Below, in pieces: positions 1 through 8,024 of a stretch of 64,000 bases of DNA. Source of the DNA: Maridesulfovibrio ferrireducens (lineage in GTDB: Bacteria > Desulfobacterota > Desulfovibrionia > Desulfovibrionales > Desulfovibrionaceae); assembly GCF_900101105.1 (NCBI RefSeq), contig NZ_FNGA01000001.1:991915-1055914 (forward strand), given 5' to 3'. Numbering within the stretch: the first letter of the stretch is position 1; every line of letters begins with the position of its first letter. The position numbers and the translations under genes were made by a program. Under the pieces are notes generated by a model, which had not been told where the DNA came from, searched no databases, and worked only from the letters and a program-made list of their open reading frames with translations.

Positions 1-359
1 CTGAACTTAAGGCTCTTCTGGATAGTAAAGCGGAAGTGCTCGTTATCGACACCATGCCGTATGAAGCCAGCTATAAAAAAGAACATGTTCCCGGCGCAAA
101 ACAGTTCCTCTTCCCGATTCCTGATATGGATGAATGGGACGTGACCAAAACTGACGGCAAAACTCAGGAACAGTTTGTCGAAATGCTTGGACCTGATAAA
201 GATAAAGAAATCGTTGTTTATTGTGGATTCGTTAAATGTTCCCGCAGTCATAATGGTGCAGCATGGGCTAAAAAGCTCGGCTACACCAACGTGAAAAGAT
301 ACCCCGGTGGTATTTTCGCATGGAAAGGTGCTAAGTACCCTGTTGGGTCTGTTAAATAA
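1..359 (+). CDS. Rhodanese-like domain protein (5' truncated by window edge)
   Basis: The reading frame is open to the left edge of the window, so the start lies outside; the first possible internal start is GTG 36. The visible part is the second half of a rhodanese fold. It has an acidic patch after VIDTMP, a strand-turn ending in VVYCGF, and the C-terminal signature YPGGIFAWKG typical of single-domain rhodaneses. The loop CGFVKCSRS contains the cysteine expected to carry the persulfide. In the family such proteins move sulfane sulfur or act as periplasmic sulfurtransferases; the substrate cannot be told here. A strong terminator follows directly, so it is the last gene of its transcript. 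I am confident of the fold but not of the role. Confidence 0.85.
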   Translation, partial: ELKALLDSKAEVLVIDTMPYEASYKKEHVPGAKQFLFPIPDMDEWDVTKTDGKTQEQFVEMLGPDKDKEIVVYCGFVKCSRSHNGAAWAKKLGYTNVKRYPGGIFAWKGAKYPVGSVK

Positions 360-385
360 CATCCTTTAGTCTGAATTGTTTTATA

Positions 386-419
386 GCCTCGACGCATTAT
401 GTGTCGGGGCTTTTTTTTT
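386..419 (+). terminator. Rho-independent terminator after the rhodanese gene
   Basis: An 8-bp stem (GCCTCGAC at 386-393 with GTCGGGGC at 403-410, one G-U pair) is followed by nine T. It closes the rhodanese transcript. The Rhs debris begins within a few bases of its T-run. Confidence 0.9.
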
Positions 420-938
420 GGCGATCCCGTTGTAGTCTTCATGGTTGCGGATGAAAGGGGTAATGAGGTAAAGCGAATTATATATGATTCGTTTGGTAAT
501 TTGCTATTCGATAGTAATGAAAAGTTTGATACTTGCGTGGGTTTTTCCGCAGGTCTGGCCGATAAAGATACTGGCTTGGTTCACTTCGGATATCGTGAAT
601 ATGATCCCGCCATCGGTAGATTCATAACTCCTGACCCAATCGGCTTCGCTGGCGGGGATGTGGATGTTTATGGGTATTGTCTTGATGATCCTATTAATTT
701 TGTGGATCGGACGGGATTGATGGGTTATGTGCCAAGGATAGCTCAATGTGGTTCTGCTATAGTAAATACTTTAGATCCAAGTAGGCCTTCGTGGCAAGGT
801 GCAGCCCTAAATCTTGTTGTGGATGCTGTTAAAAATCAAGATCTCGATGAAAATATTAAGAAAATACAAGAAGGACGATTCAAGAAGAGAGAACGTAGGC
901 CAGTAAGGACTGATCTGAGGAAAAGTAAAAATAAATAA
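399..938 (+). pseudogene. Rhs core C-terminal fragment with toxin-tip remnant
   Basis: The frame reads through the end of an RHS repeat-associated core: VADERGNEVKRIIYDSFGN, then GYREYDPAIGRFITPDPIGF, then the core end DPINFVDRTGL at about residues 96-107. In intact Rhs proteins this core is the end of a shell of over 1000 residues. Here everything upstream is missing, and the homology starts abruptly at the T-run of the preceding terminator. After the core come about 70 residues (MGYVPRIAQCG to the basic end LRKSKNK) in the place of the variable toxin. I recognise no toxin family in them. No good ribosome-binding site precedes ATG 399 or ATG 440. It is most likely an orphan tip left by recombination and not a functional secreted toxin. 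The upstream boundary is approximate. Confidence 0.75.
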
Positions 939-950
939 ATGTGATCTCTT

Positions 951-977
951 AGGCTGCGGGGGCTTCTCCCGCAGCCT
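951..977 (+). repeat. Perfect 10-bp inverted repeat after the Rhs fragment
   Basis: AGGCTGCGGG at 951-960 pairs with CCCGCAGCCT at 968-977 around a 7-base loop. There is no T-run after it, so it is either a weak terminator or an RNA hairpin between the toxin remnant and the membrane protein. Confidence 0.6.
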
Positions 978-1010
978 ATAGGTTTAATAAGGAAATGGAG
1001 ATATGTCGAA

Positions 1011-1586
1011 ATGAAAGGATATTACTTGTTTTATAGGGATCAGTTGTACATTTGGACAATAGTTGCTTCAATTCTCTTTCTCATGGGAAATCTCATTGGT
1101 AGAGGAGTGCTATTTGTCTTATTTTTTTGTGTAATTCTTTCCCCATTCCTTTTATCTGGCGTGCACCAATCTTTTATATCTTATTTAAAAAGTATGTTCA
1201 CTTCTGTGGGATTAGTGAGAATGTTAATTCTCTCATTATCAGTGCTTTTTATTGTTGAGTCAGTTTTTTTGTTTGTTTGTATTGATTATTTTTTTGATGG
1301 CAACACAAACTTCAAAGATATAGTAAAATCATTTTTCTGGGTTGGCGTTTGGGCAATCAGTTTGACTTTTATTTACAGGAAAAAACTGATGCTAAAAGTA
1401 AATGACGAAGGAATAATTATTGCTGTTCTTACGTTGATTCTGGGATTCATATTGCAGTCTATAGGTTTAGGATACATTTACTCGTCAGCAAGCTATTTTG
1501 GATCGCCGATGAGTGTTATTTTAGATTGTTTTTGTATTGGTAATTTTATTTATATTTTGAATAGTTCTTTACGTTTTAAACAGTAA
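1011..1586 (+). CDS. Polytopic membrane protein beside Rhs tip, possible immunity protein
   Basis: A 191-residue, very hydrophobic protein with about five or six predicted membrane segments (roughly residues 10-50, 65-90, 105-122, 133-155 and 163-185). I do not recognise a family. A GGAG 10 bases upstream supports ATG 1011. It lies between two Rhs core fragments, directly after the toxin-tip remnant, which is the position occupied by immunity genes in Rhs loci. Its base composition is more AT-rich than that of the housekeeping neighbours, as is usual for exchangeable toxin-immunity cassettes. The immunity role is inferred from position only. Confidence 0.6.
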   Translation: MKGYYLFYRDQLYIWTIVASILFLMGNLIGRGVLFVLFFCVILSPFLLSGVHQSFISYLKSMFTSVGLVRMLILSLSVLFIVESVFLFVCIDYFFDGNTNFKDIVKSFFWVGVWAISLTFIYRKKLMLKVNDEGIIIAVLTLILGFILQSIGLGYIYSSASYFGSPMSVILDCFCIGNFIYILNSSLRFKQ

Positions 1587-1714
1587 TTTTGTGGACCGGA
1601 CAGGATAAAGACACGGGCCTCATTCACTTTGGATATCGTGAATATGATCCCACCATCGGCAGATTCATAACCTTCGATCCAATCGGCTTAGCTGGCAGAG
1701 CTTTTTTTATTTAA
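1585..1714 (+). pseudogene. Second Rhs core fragment, out-of-frame junction
   Basis: Bases 1585-1605 read NFVDRTG, the residues that end the Rhs core. From 1604 a different frame reads DKDTGLIHFGYREYDP and on to DPIGLAG, which lies about 70 residues earlier in the core, and stops at 1712-1714. Core end and core middle are therefore joined head to tail in different frames. The DNA from 1604 to about 1696 is closely similar to 559-650 of the first fragment. It looks like a recombination scar between Rhs tips. Its end overlaps the stop codon of the minus-strand gene beginning at 2823. Confidence 0.8.
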
Positions 1715-2823
1715 GCCTCAACAGCAATAAGTATCCCCTCCGGTGTAGCCTTGCCTTTCAGCAGCATTTCTCCAGCAGCCTGACATGCTGTTTCAATATC
1801 TACCCCCGCAGAAAGTTCACACGCTTCTTTCAGTTCTTTTATTCCTTTACCTGTGGAATCGAACGCGGACAGCATTTCTCTACTATATATAAATAGTCGG
1901 CTGTTTTTTTTCATTTCGAAAGTTGAGCAGGGGAGTAACCCTTTTCCCAGTTCGCCTAGCTGTCCGCTTTGGGGTTCAATGAAAACAGTTGATCCGTCAG
2001 GTTGCAGCAATATGGCCGGAAGTGATCCCGCATTTACCAGAGTCAGTGAGTCGGTTTCACTATTTATATGAGCATATATCCCGTCAATTTTCATCATTTG
2101 ATTAATGTCTAGCCGGAATGTTTCGCGTAGTGCAATCCCGACATTTCTGAAAGTTTCAGCAGGAGTATAGAGTGGCCCTGTGTTAAGGGATAAAGCCTTT
2201 CTGATGGTGTTCGCTGTTCTGTTGTCCAGTTGCGGAGGAGTGAAATTCAGCAGCAGAATACTTTCAGATTTATTGGGCAGAATGACAGATTCATAAAGGA
2301 ATGTTTTTGATTTTTCTTGTTTTGCCGGGAATATCGACTTGTTTTTTCTGTGCGGGGAGTTTTCTTCGTGAGCAGGTAAGGCTGAGTTCCGCACTAAAAG
2401 TTCTGCTTGATTATTCATCATGAACTTATCGCTTGCGGCTATTTTTAAATGTAGTCTTATTCTGTGTAAAACTTCTCTATACTCGAAAGGTTTTGTAATA
2501 AAATCTACGGCTCCGGCATCAAATCCTTTTTGGGTGCTTTTTGCATCATCCAGAGCAGTTAAAAAAATAATCGGAATCTCGGAAGTTTCAGGCGACAGGC
2601 GCAAAATGGTTGCGCATTCGAAACCTGTTTCCCCCGGCATCATGATATCCAGTAATATAAGGTCTGGTTGATTTTTTACGGCGAGCTCAATGCCTGTTCT
2701 CCCGTTGTTTGCTGTAACAATTTTGTAGCCCTGCTGACGAAGAACCAATTCAAGAAATTCCAGATTGAAAGGTTCGTCATCAATGATCAAAATTTTCGGT
2801 ATATAGTTTGGCTTTAAGGACAT
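1711..2823 (-). CDS. Response regulator with degenerate SpoIIE/PP2C-like output domain
   Basis: 370 residues. Residues about 10-125 form a canonical receiver: acidic pair in IIDDEP, phospho-acceptor Asp in LILLDIMMPGETG, the conserved Thr in FLTA, and Lys in ITKPF. After a linker, residues about 185-370 resemble the SpoIIE (PP2C-type) phosphatase found in RsbU-like regulators, with LVNAGSLPAILLQPDG matching the family's NAGHPPP region. The metal-binding aspartates are missing: the usual LLYTDG is replaced by LFIYSRE and no early GDFYD motif is present. It is probably a phosphorylation-controlled binding protein, not an active phosphatase. Its partner could be the STAS protein at 56924-57253; that is conjecture. 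Confidence 0.8.
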   Translation of the reverse strand: MSLKPNYIPKILIIDDEPFNLEFLELVLRQQGYKIVTANNGRTGIELAVKNQPDLILLDIMMPGETGFECATILRLSPETSEIPIIFLTALDDAKSTQKGFDAGAVDFITKPFEYREVLHRIRLHLKIAASDKFMMNNQAELLVRNSALPAHEENSPHRKNKSIFPAKQEKSKTFLYESVILPNKSESILLLNFTPPQLDNRTANTIRKALSLNTGPLYTPAETFRNVGIALRETFRLDINQMMKIDGIYAHINSETDSLTLVNAGSLPAILLQPDGSTVFIEPQSGQLGELGKGLLPCSTFEMKKNSRLFIYSREMLSAFDSTGKGIKELKEACELSAGVDIETACQAAGEMLLKGKATPEGILIAVEA

Positions 2824-3221
2824 TGTTGTGAACCCTTTGCGGATATTTGTTTGATGTTAAGGTTGTTATTCTATATAACAATAAAAAATAGAATAAAAAT
2901 CTTTAAACAGCTTTGAAATAGTACATTATTTTCAATTCTTTGTTGCCAGAAAACCCCATCAGGGTAAGTATGTGTTTACTCTGTGAGTGCTGTCTTTAGA
3001 GTTTTGTACGTTGCATGGTAATCGATTCAGTTTACACGGTAACAGTACATCAATAAAGCTTAGGTTTGCAGAAAGATTTATGTGAAAATTCGAAAGCAAC
3101 GGGTTTGATTCTTTTGTTGTACGGAGTTTCTTTCGTTGCATGGTTCATTGGTGCATAATGACTTATGGAGTCATGCTGCATAAGGTTTTATCATAACGTA
3201 TATTCCCCGGGAGTTGATGAA
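2824..3221. other. Divergent intergenic region upstream of alanine dehydrogenase
   Basis: About 400 bases with no convincing gene. It holds an AT-rich inverted repeat (TATTCTA at 2867-2873, TAGAATA at 2889-2895) close to the start of the minus-strand response regulator. An 11-bp direct repeat CGTTGCATGGT occurs at 3009-3019 and 3134-3144. A 6-bp inverted repeat ATGACT (3158-3163) / AGTCAT (3169-3174) lies 50 bases before ald. These could be operators; no regulator is identified. Confidence 0.45.
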
Positions 3222-4328
3222 ATGCTTATTGGTATTCCTAAAGAAGTTAAAACTATGGAAAACAGGGTCTCAATGACTCCTGGAGCAGTTGAAAGTCTTG
3301 TCCGTCGCGGTCATACCGTTGTTGTTGAAAAAGAAGCCGGCATTGGAAGTGGACTTCCGGATGACGAGTATCTTTCTGCCGGTGCTAAGATGGTCACGGC
3401 TGATGAAGCCTGGGCTGCTGAAATGGTCATCAAAGTTAAAGAACCAATTGCTTCTGAATATAAATATCTCCGAAAAGGTCTTTTGCTTTTTACATATCTC
3501 CACCTCGCCGCTGACAGAGCTCTTACCGATATCCTTCTTGAGAGCGGAACCACCGGCATTGCATACGAAACAGTTCAGCTTCCCGACCGTTCGCTCCCTT
3601 TGCTCACTCCTATGAGTGAAGTTGCAGGCCGTATGGCTGCTCAGGAAGGCGCTCTGCATCTTGAAAAACCTAAAGGAGGCAGAGGTGTTCTTTTGGGCGG
3701 GGTTCCGGGAGTTGCTCCTGCAAATGTAATGATTCTCGGTGGCGGTGTTGTTGGAACCAATGCTGCTAAAATCGCTGCGGGCATGGGCGCAAGAGTTACT
3801 ATTTTTGACGTAAGCCATTCAAGACTTCAGTATCTTGATGATATCTTCAACGGTAGAGTTACAACCATGACTTCTACCGAGCCTAACATTCGCGCTGCAG
3901 TTATGCTGGCGGATCTTGTAATCGGTGCGGTTTTGATTCCGGGGGCCAAGGCTCCTAATCTGATTACCCGCGGTATGCTTTCAACAATGAAAGAAGGGGC
4001 CGTGATTGTTGACGTGGCAGTTGATCAGGGCGGATGTGTTGAAACCATCAAGGCTACGACTCACACTGATCCCACTTATGTGGTTGATGGTGTTATTCAT
4101 TACGGCGTAGCAAATATGCCCGGAGCTGTTCCCAGAACTTCTACCTTCGCTCTGGTTAATCAGACACTGCCTTATGCAATGCTGCTTGCTGATAAGGGGC
4201 TTGATGCTTTGCGTGCCAATAATTCATTAAAACTCGGGCTTAATACTATAGATGGTAAGCTTACCTTCGCAGCGGTTGGCGAGGCTTTCGGGCTGGAAAC
4301 AATTACTCCTGATGAGGCTCTTGCTTAA
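3222..4328 (+). CDS. ald: Alanine dehydrogenase
   Basis: Converts L-alanine, NAD+ and water to pyruvate, ammonium and NADH in the cytoplasm, so it serves either alanine catabolism or ammonium assimilation. The start at ATG 3222 gives MLIGIPKEVKTMENRVSMTP, the typical N-terminus, and a GGGAG lies 8 bases upstream; the open frame extends upstream but without family similarity. The protein has 368 residues, the usual length. Visible landmarks are the substrate-site lysine in VKVKEP, the catalytic histidine in TYLHLAAD, and the nucleotide-binding glycine loop LGGGVVG near residue 170. A strong terminator follows, so it is monocistronic. Confidence 0.96.
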   Translation: MLIGIPKEVKTMENRVSMTPGAVESLVRRGHTVVVEKEAGIGSGLPDDEYLSAGAKMVTADEAWAAEMVIKVKEPIASEYKYLRKGLLLFTYLHLAADRALTDILLESGTTGIAYETVQLPDRSLPLLTPMSEVAGRMAAQEGALHLEKPKGGRGVLLGGVPGVAPANVMILGGGVVGTNAAKIAAGMGARVTIFDVSHSRLQYLDDIFNGRVTTMTSTEPNIRAAVMLADLVIGAVLIPGAKAPNLITRGMLSTMKEGAVIVDVAVDQGGCVETIKATTHTDPTYVVDGVIHYGVANMPGAVPRTSTFALVNQTLPYAMLLADKGLDALRANNSLKLGLNTIDGKLTFAAVGEAFGLETITPDEALA

Positions 4329-4378
4329 TTTTATTGATTAATATGTTTTTAGTAATCTTTAGGGATTACGTGGAAATG

Positions 4379-4412
4379 GAGGTGAAAGCAGATGCTTTCA
4401 CCTCTTTTTTTT
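4379..4412 (+). terminator. Rho-independent terminator after ald
   Basis: A 12-bp perfect stem (4379-4390 with 4393-4404, GAGGTGAAAGCA / TGCTTTCACCTC) is followed by eight T. Confidence 0.92.
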
Positions 4413-4550
4413 GTCCTTTTAAATTTGGAAAGATTTAATTCAGTTGAACAAATTTAATTAGAAGTCTTTTGTTTTATTTGTATGGATGATAACTTTAACT
4501 ATATTTTTGAGTTTTAGATTCTTTATATTGGCAGAAATATGGAGGAAGGC

Positions 4551-6368
4551 ATGACCATACGGACAGGGGTTACTGGAAAACATTTGTTGTATGCCTTTGC
4601 TTTGGTAATATTTTTATTTTGGATTGGTGAAAGTCTTTTTGAGTTTATTTGGTTTAACCCCGAAGGGAAAAGTTTTACTTCACAGTTACTTCCGCTTCAT
4701 AATTCACATGAAATGTTTATGCGGGTAATGACATCCTTTACATTCTTAGTATGCGGATTTGTTGTTTCAAGGATGTATAACAATCTTGCCGATTCAGAGA
4801 GTCAGGCTCGGGAAAGTGAAAATAATTTACGGATAACATTTGATTCAATCGGGGATGCTGTCATTGCAACCGATGTTGAAGGAAATATTGTACGAATGAA
4901 TCCGGTTGCGGAAACATTAACCGGATGGGATTTTACTCAGGCTGAAGGTTCTGCTCTGACAGATGTAGTTAAGATGATAAATCCCAACACAAAGGGGCTG
5001 TCCGATAATCCGCTTGAGGGAGTCCTGCGGGATGGAGAAGTCCGGGAGCTTTCAAATCATACAATCTTGATTTCCAAGCAGGGAAAGAAATTTCATATAG
5101 CTGATTCCGCTGCCCCGATCAGACGGGATGACGGGGAAATGTCCGGAGCTGTTTTTGTCTTCAGAAATGTCACTGAACGATATAAAAATGAGGCAGAGCT
5201 TCGCAGTTTGCGTAATTATCTTTTTAATATCATTGATTCTATGCCGTCAGTTTTGCTTGGAGTTAGCGGTGACGGACAAGTGACTTTGTGGAATCGGGCC
5301 GCAGAGCAGGCAACCGGTATTTCTGCTGAAGCTGCGCAGGATAAAAAATTGTTAGAGATTTTCCCACGAATGGAAACGGAGATGGGCAGAATTTTTGAAA
5401 GTATCAGGTCGAAGGAAATAAGCCGGGAGCAAAAAAAGATTCGTCATTCGGAGACAGGGGTTTGCTATGAGGATGTGACAATCTTTCCTTTGGCGTCCAA
5501 TGGGGCTGAAGGAGCTGAAGGTGCTGTGGTCCGGGTCGATGACGTGACAGAGCTTATCAGATTGGAACAGGCTATGATTCAGAATGAAAAGATGATGTCT
5601 GTCGGCGGGTTGGCGGCAGGAATGGCTCACGAAATAAATAATCCTCTGGCTGCAATATTAGGGCATACCCAGAATATTAATAATCGGGTTTTCGGGGATC
5701 TTGAGAAAAATGAGGAGATTGCTGTAGCATGTGATGTTTCTCTTCATAAGGTTAGGGAGTACTTAGAAAAACGGGGAGTCCCTAGGATGCTGGATGGAAT
5801 TTATTCATCAAGCAGTCATGCTGCAAAAATTGTCAGTGATATGATCAGGTTCAGCCGTAAGACTGAAAGTAATATGGGGCGACACCACCTTTTTGAACTG
5901 TTGGAAGATACGTTGGAGTTGGCAGCAAATGATTATGATTTGAAGATGCATTATGATTTTCGCAAGATAGAAATTGTTCGTGAGTATGACAATAGCGTTC
6001 CTTCTCTTTATTGCGAAGGGAGTGAAATTCAACAAGTCTTTTTAAATATTCTCAAGAATGGCGCACAGTCTATGATGGAAAAAGAGTATCGCGGCGAGCA
6101 TCCCCGGTTTATTCTCAGAGTTCGGAAAGAAGAGGATGTGGCTGTAGTTGAAATAGAAGACAATGGTCTAGGTATGGATGAAAATGTTATTAAACGAATT
6201 TTTGAGCCTTTTTATTCTACCAAAAAAGTGGGGCGAAGTTCCGGTCTCGGGTTGTCTGTCTCATATTTTGTTGTAACCGATCAGCACAATGGAAGCATGG
6301 AAGCACATTCTTTGCCCGGAAGCTGGGCGCGTTTTATTATTAAACTGCCGTTAGCCGTTGAGGTGTAG
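4551..6368 (+). CDS. Membrane PAS-domain sensor histidine kinase
   Basis: 605 residues from ATG 4551, which has GGAGG 5 bases upstream; ATG 4539 overlaps that Shine-Dalgarno sequence and is less likely. Two N-terminal membrane segments (about 10-32 and 60-78) enclose a short periplasmic loop. Two PAS domains follow (about 88-210, beginning ITFDSIGDAVIATD, and 222-340). The dimerisation domain carries the phosphorylated His in GMAHEINNPLAAILG. The ATPase domain has the N-box ILKNGAQSM and G-boxes EDNGLGMD and GLGLSVS. No cognate receiver is adjacent. The gene lies just upstream of a motB-like gene (gap 90 bases), so a motility link is possible. The signal sensed is unknown. Confidence 0.92.
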   Translation: MTIRTGVTGKHLLYAFALVIFLFWIGESLFEFIWFNPEGKSFTSQLLPLHNSHEMFMRVMTSFTFLVCGFVVSRMYNNLADSESQARESENNLRITFDSIGDAVIATDVEGNIVRMNPVAETLTGWDFTQAEGSALTDVVKMINPNTKGLSDNPLEGVLRDGEVRELSNHTILISKQGKKFHIADSAAPIRRDDGEMSGAVFVFRNVTERYKNEAELRSLRNYLFNIIDSMPSVLLGVSGDGQVTLWNRAAEQATGISAEAAQDKKLLEIFPRMETEMGRIFESIRSKEISREQKKIRHSETGVCYEDVTIFPLASNGAEGAEGAVVRVDDVTELIRLEQAMIQNEKMMSVGGLAAGMAHEINNPLAAILGHTQNINNRVFGDLEKNEEIAVACDVSLHKVREYLEKRGVPRMLDGIYSSSSHAAKIVSDMIRFSRKTESNMGRHHLFELLEDTLELAANDYDLKMHYDFRKIEIVREYDNSVPSLYCEGSEIQQVFLNILKNGAQSMMEKEYRGEHPRFILRVRKEEDVAVVEIEDNGLGMDENVIKRIFEPFYSTKKVGRSSGLGLSVSYFVVTDQHNGSMEAHSLPGSWARFIIKLPLAVEV

Positions 6369-6458
6369 TTCTTTTGTCGTTTTTATACAGTCTTGCGGCT
6401 TCGTGTTTATTAGCATATTTATGATCTTCCTTTATCTTGAGAGACTCGGGGAGAGACA

Positions 6459-7214
6459 GTGGCTAAGAAAAAAGAAGAAGATATTATATATGTTATCGGT
6501 AAACCAGACACCGAACCGCCGCATGAAGAGGGGTTGCCTCCATGGATGGCCACTTTTGCCGATATGGTTACTTTATTGCTTTGTTTCTTTGTTCTTCTTT
6601 TGTCTTTTGCCAATCAGGATATTGCCAACTTTGAAAAACTGAAAGGTTCAATGAGAGATGCTTTCGGTGTGCAGTTTGAAGACAGAACAGGGCGTAAGGT
6701 TGCTTACTCTGAAAGTCCTTTTTCTGCCAGTTCCGAAAAAAAAGCGGCTAAAAAAGATATGGCGGCTTTGGAACTTGATATAAGAGCATTTATTAATGCC
6801 GGTAAGGTTTCAAAGCTTATGTCGGTAAATACTGATCAGCAGGGAGTTTTAGTTCGTGTCCCTTCCCGTGCCATTTTTAAGCCCGGAACGGCAACTCTGG
6901 CCCCCCGTATTTATAAAGTTCTGGATAAAATTTCGAGTATAATGAAGACAAAAAAATTTAATCTGGTAGTCAGAGGACATACAGATGACCGGGCTACACA
7001 CAATAATGTTTATGATTCAAACTGGGAATTGTCCTCTGCCAGAGCAGCATCTTGTTTGAGGTATGTTTTGCAGAAATCAGGAGTTTCTCCGACTAGAGTC
7101 AAGGCTGTCGGTTATGCCGGGACAAAGCCTCTGGTTCCAAATACATCCGACCGTAACCGGGCAATTAATCGAAGGGTTGAGTATTATTACCAGCCTCCAT
7201 CAAAAATTTGGTAA
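6459..7214 (+). CDS. MotB-like flagellar stator protein without MotA partner
   Basis: 251 residues, GTG start with GGGGAG upstream. A single membrane helix begins at about residue 28 in PPWMATFADMVTLLLCFF; the Asp of FADM is the ion-conducting aspartate of stator B subunits. The C-terminal OmpA/MotB peptidoglycan-binding domain (about 130-245) shows VVRGHTDD and NRRVEYYY. In a stator, MotB anchors to peptidoglycan and forms the ion channel with MotA. No motA is adjacent; a second motB (54260-55006) sits with motA. The membrane segments of the two are almost identical, while the linkers and C-termini differ. It may be an alternative stator subunit sharing the MotA encoded at 55021-55776. Confidence 0.88.
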   Translation: MAKKKEEDIIYVIGKPDTEPPHEEGLPPWMATFADMVTLLLCFFVLLLSFANQDIANFEKLKGSMRDAFGVQFEDRTGRKVAYSESPFSASSEKKAAKKDMAALELDIRAFINAGKVSKLMSVNTDQQGVLVRVPSRAIFKPGTATLAPRIYKVLDKISSIMKTKKFNLVVRGHTDDRATHNNVYDSNWELSSARAASCLRYVLQKSGVSPTRVKAVGYAGTKPLVPNTSDRNRAINRRVEYYYQPPSKIW

Positions 7215-7226
7215 TTAAGTGTTCAA

Positions 7227-7276
7227 AAGCCCGAAGTTCAACTCGCATAAGCGGGCATGAATTTCGGGCTTTTATT
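7227..7276. terminator. Bidirectional terminator between motB-like gene and mucR-like gene
   Basis: AAAAGCCCGAA (7227-7237) pairs with TTCGGGCTTTT (7264-7274). The A-run on one side and T-run on the other let it work for both convergent genes. Confidence 0.85.
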
Positions 7277-7304
7277 ATAGCTGAGAGTCTCAGTTATATA
7301 AGAT

Positions 7305-7709
7305 TTAATCTTCTACCTTTTTCCGCCTTTCCCAGAGCCGCATTTCTTTCATTTTTTTACGACGTTCGCGTTGAAGCGATTTACAGACTAAAGGCGTTTT
7401 TTTAGCATATCCCCATTTTTCCCGGTATTCTTCAGGCGTAATATCATATTTTGCAAGGTGTCTTTTGGTGAGAACTTTAAATGGTTTTCCAGATTCCAGA
7501 CAGATGATAGTTTTTTCTCTGATCGCCTTCTTGGGATCCACCGGAGCAACCTGCGCAGTTGTAGAAGACTTTTCTGTCAGTCCTTCCCCTATTTGCATGA
7601 TGCCGAATGCCAGTTTTTGAACCATGGATGTGATTTCATCTTCGGTCATGGTTCTGACGCTTGCTTGCGCTTTAACAATTTCAAGAGCTGCTTTTAAATG
7701 GTCTTCCAT
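7305..7709 (-). CDS. MucR/Ros-family zinc-finger transcriptional regulator
   Basis: 134 residues when started at the ATG ending at 7709, which follows a G-rich Shine-Dalgarno sequence (eight G then AG on the minus strand). An upstream ATG would add eight residues before it. The C-terminal half matches the Ros/MucR DNA-binding fold: ICLESGKPFKVLTKRHL, then YREKWGY, with Cys and His as zinc-ligand candidates. The basic tail (RERRKKMKEMRLWERRKK) fits DNA binding. In Desulfovibrio-type genomes several such genes are present and usually regulate exopolysaccharide or surface functions. Its targets here are not visible. Confidence 0.88.
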   Translation of the reverse strand: MEDHLKAALEIVKAQASVRTMTEDEITSMVQKLAFGIMQIGEGLTEKSSTTAQVAPVDPKKAIREKTIICLESGKPFKVLTKRHLAKYDITPEEYREKWGYAKKTPLVCKSLQRERRKKMKEMRLWERRKKVED

Positions 7710-8024
7710 TCTCCCCCCCCTATGGTTTATCAATTGTGTTCTTCAAAGAAGGTTCCGGTTTTTGTAGTGTTTTAATAATACATAAAACAGGTTTTAGCCT
7801 ATTTTAAAGATTATACCAGTTTAACATTATATACGCATAAAGGTGAAGAAGAATGTTAAAAAAGATTTGTATGCTGAACTAAATGTCAATTTGTATTGAA
7901 TGATGTGTAAATATGAAAAAGTTAACTGCGTTGAAAATATAAAAACAATTTTTATTACTTTCTTATGAGTTGTGCGCTATATTGATACAATAATTCTATT
8001 TCTTGAAACCAGCGAGGTTGTATC
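7710..8024. other. Divergent intergenic region before glgP
   Basis: About 300 AT-rich bases with no gene candidate. It must contain the promoters for the minus-strand mucR-like gene and for glgP; I see no convincing operator. Confidence 0.4.

Noticed and set aside
2959..3141. 60-residue open frame on the minus strand upstream of ald
   Set aside because: No ribosome-binding site, no recognisable domain, and the composition is that of noncoding DNA; it lies between the divergent promoters.
3270..3818. 182-codon open frame antisense to ald
   Set aside because: The ald frame carries all catalytic and NAD-binding motifs; this is a shadow.
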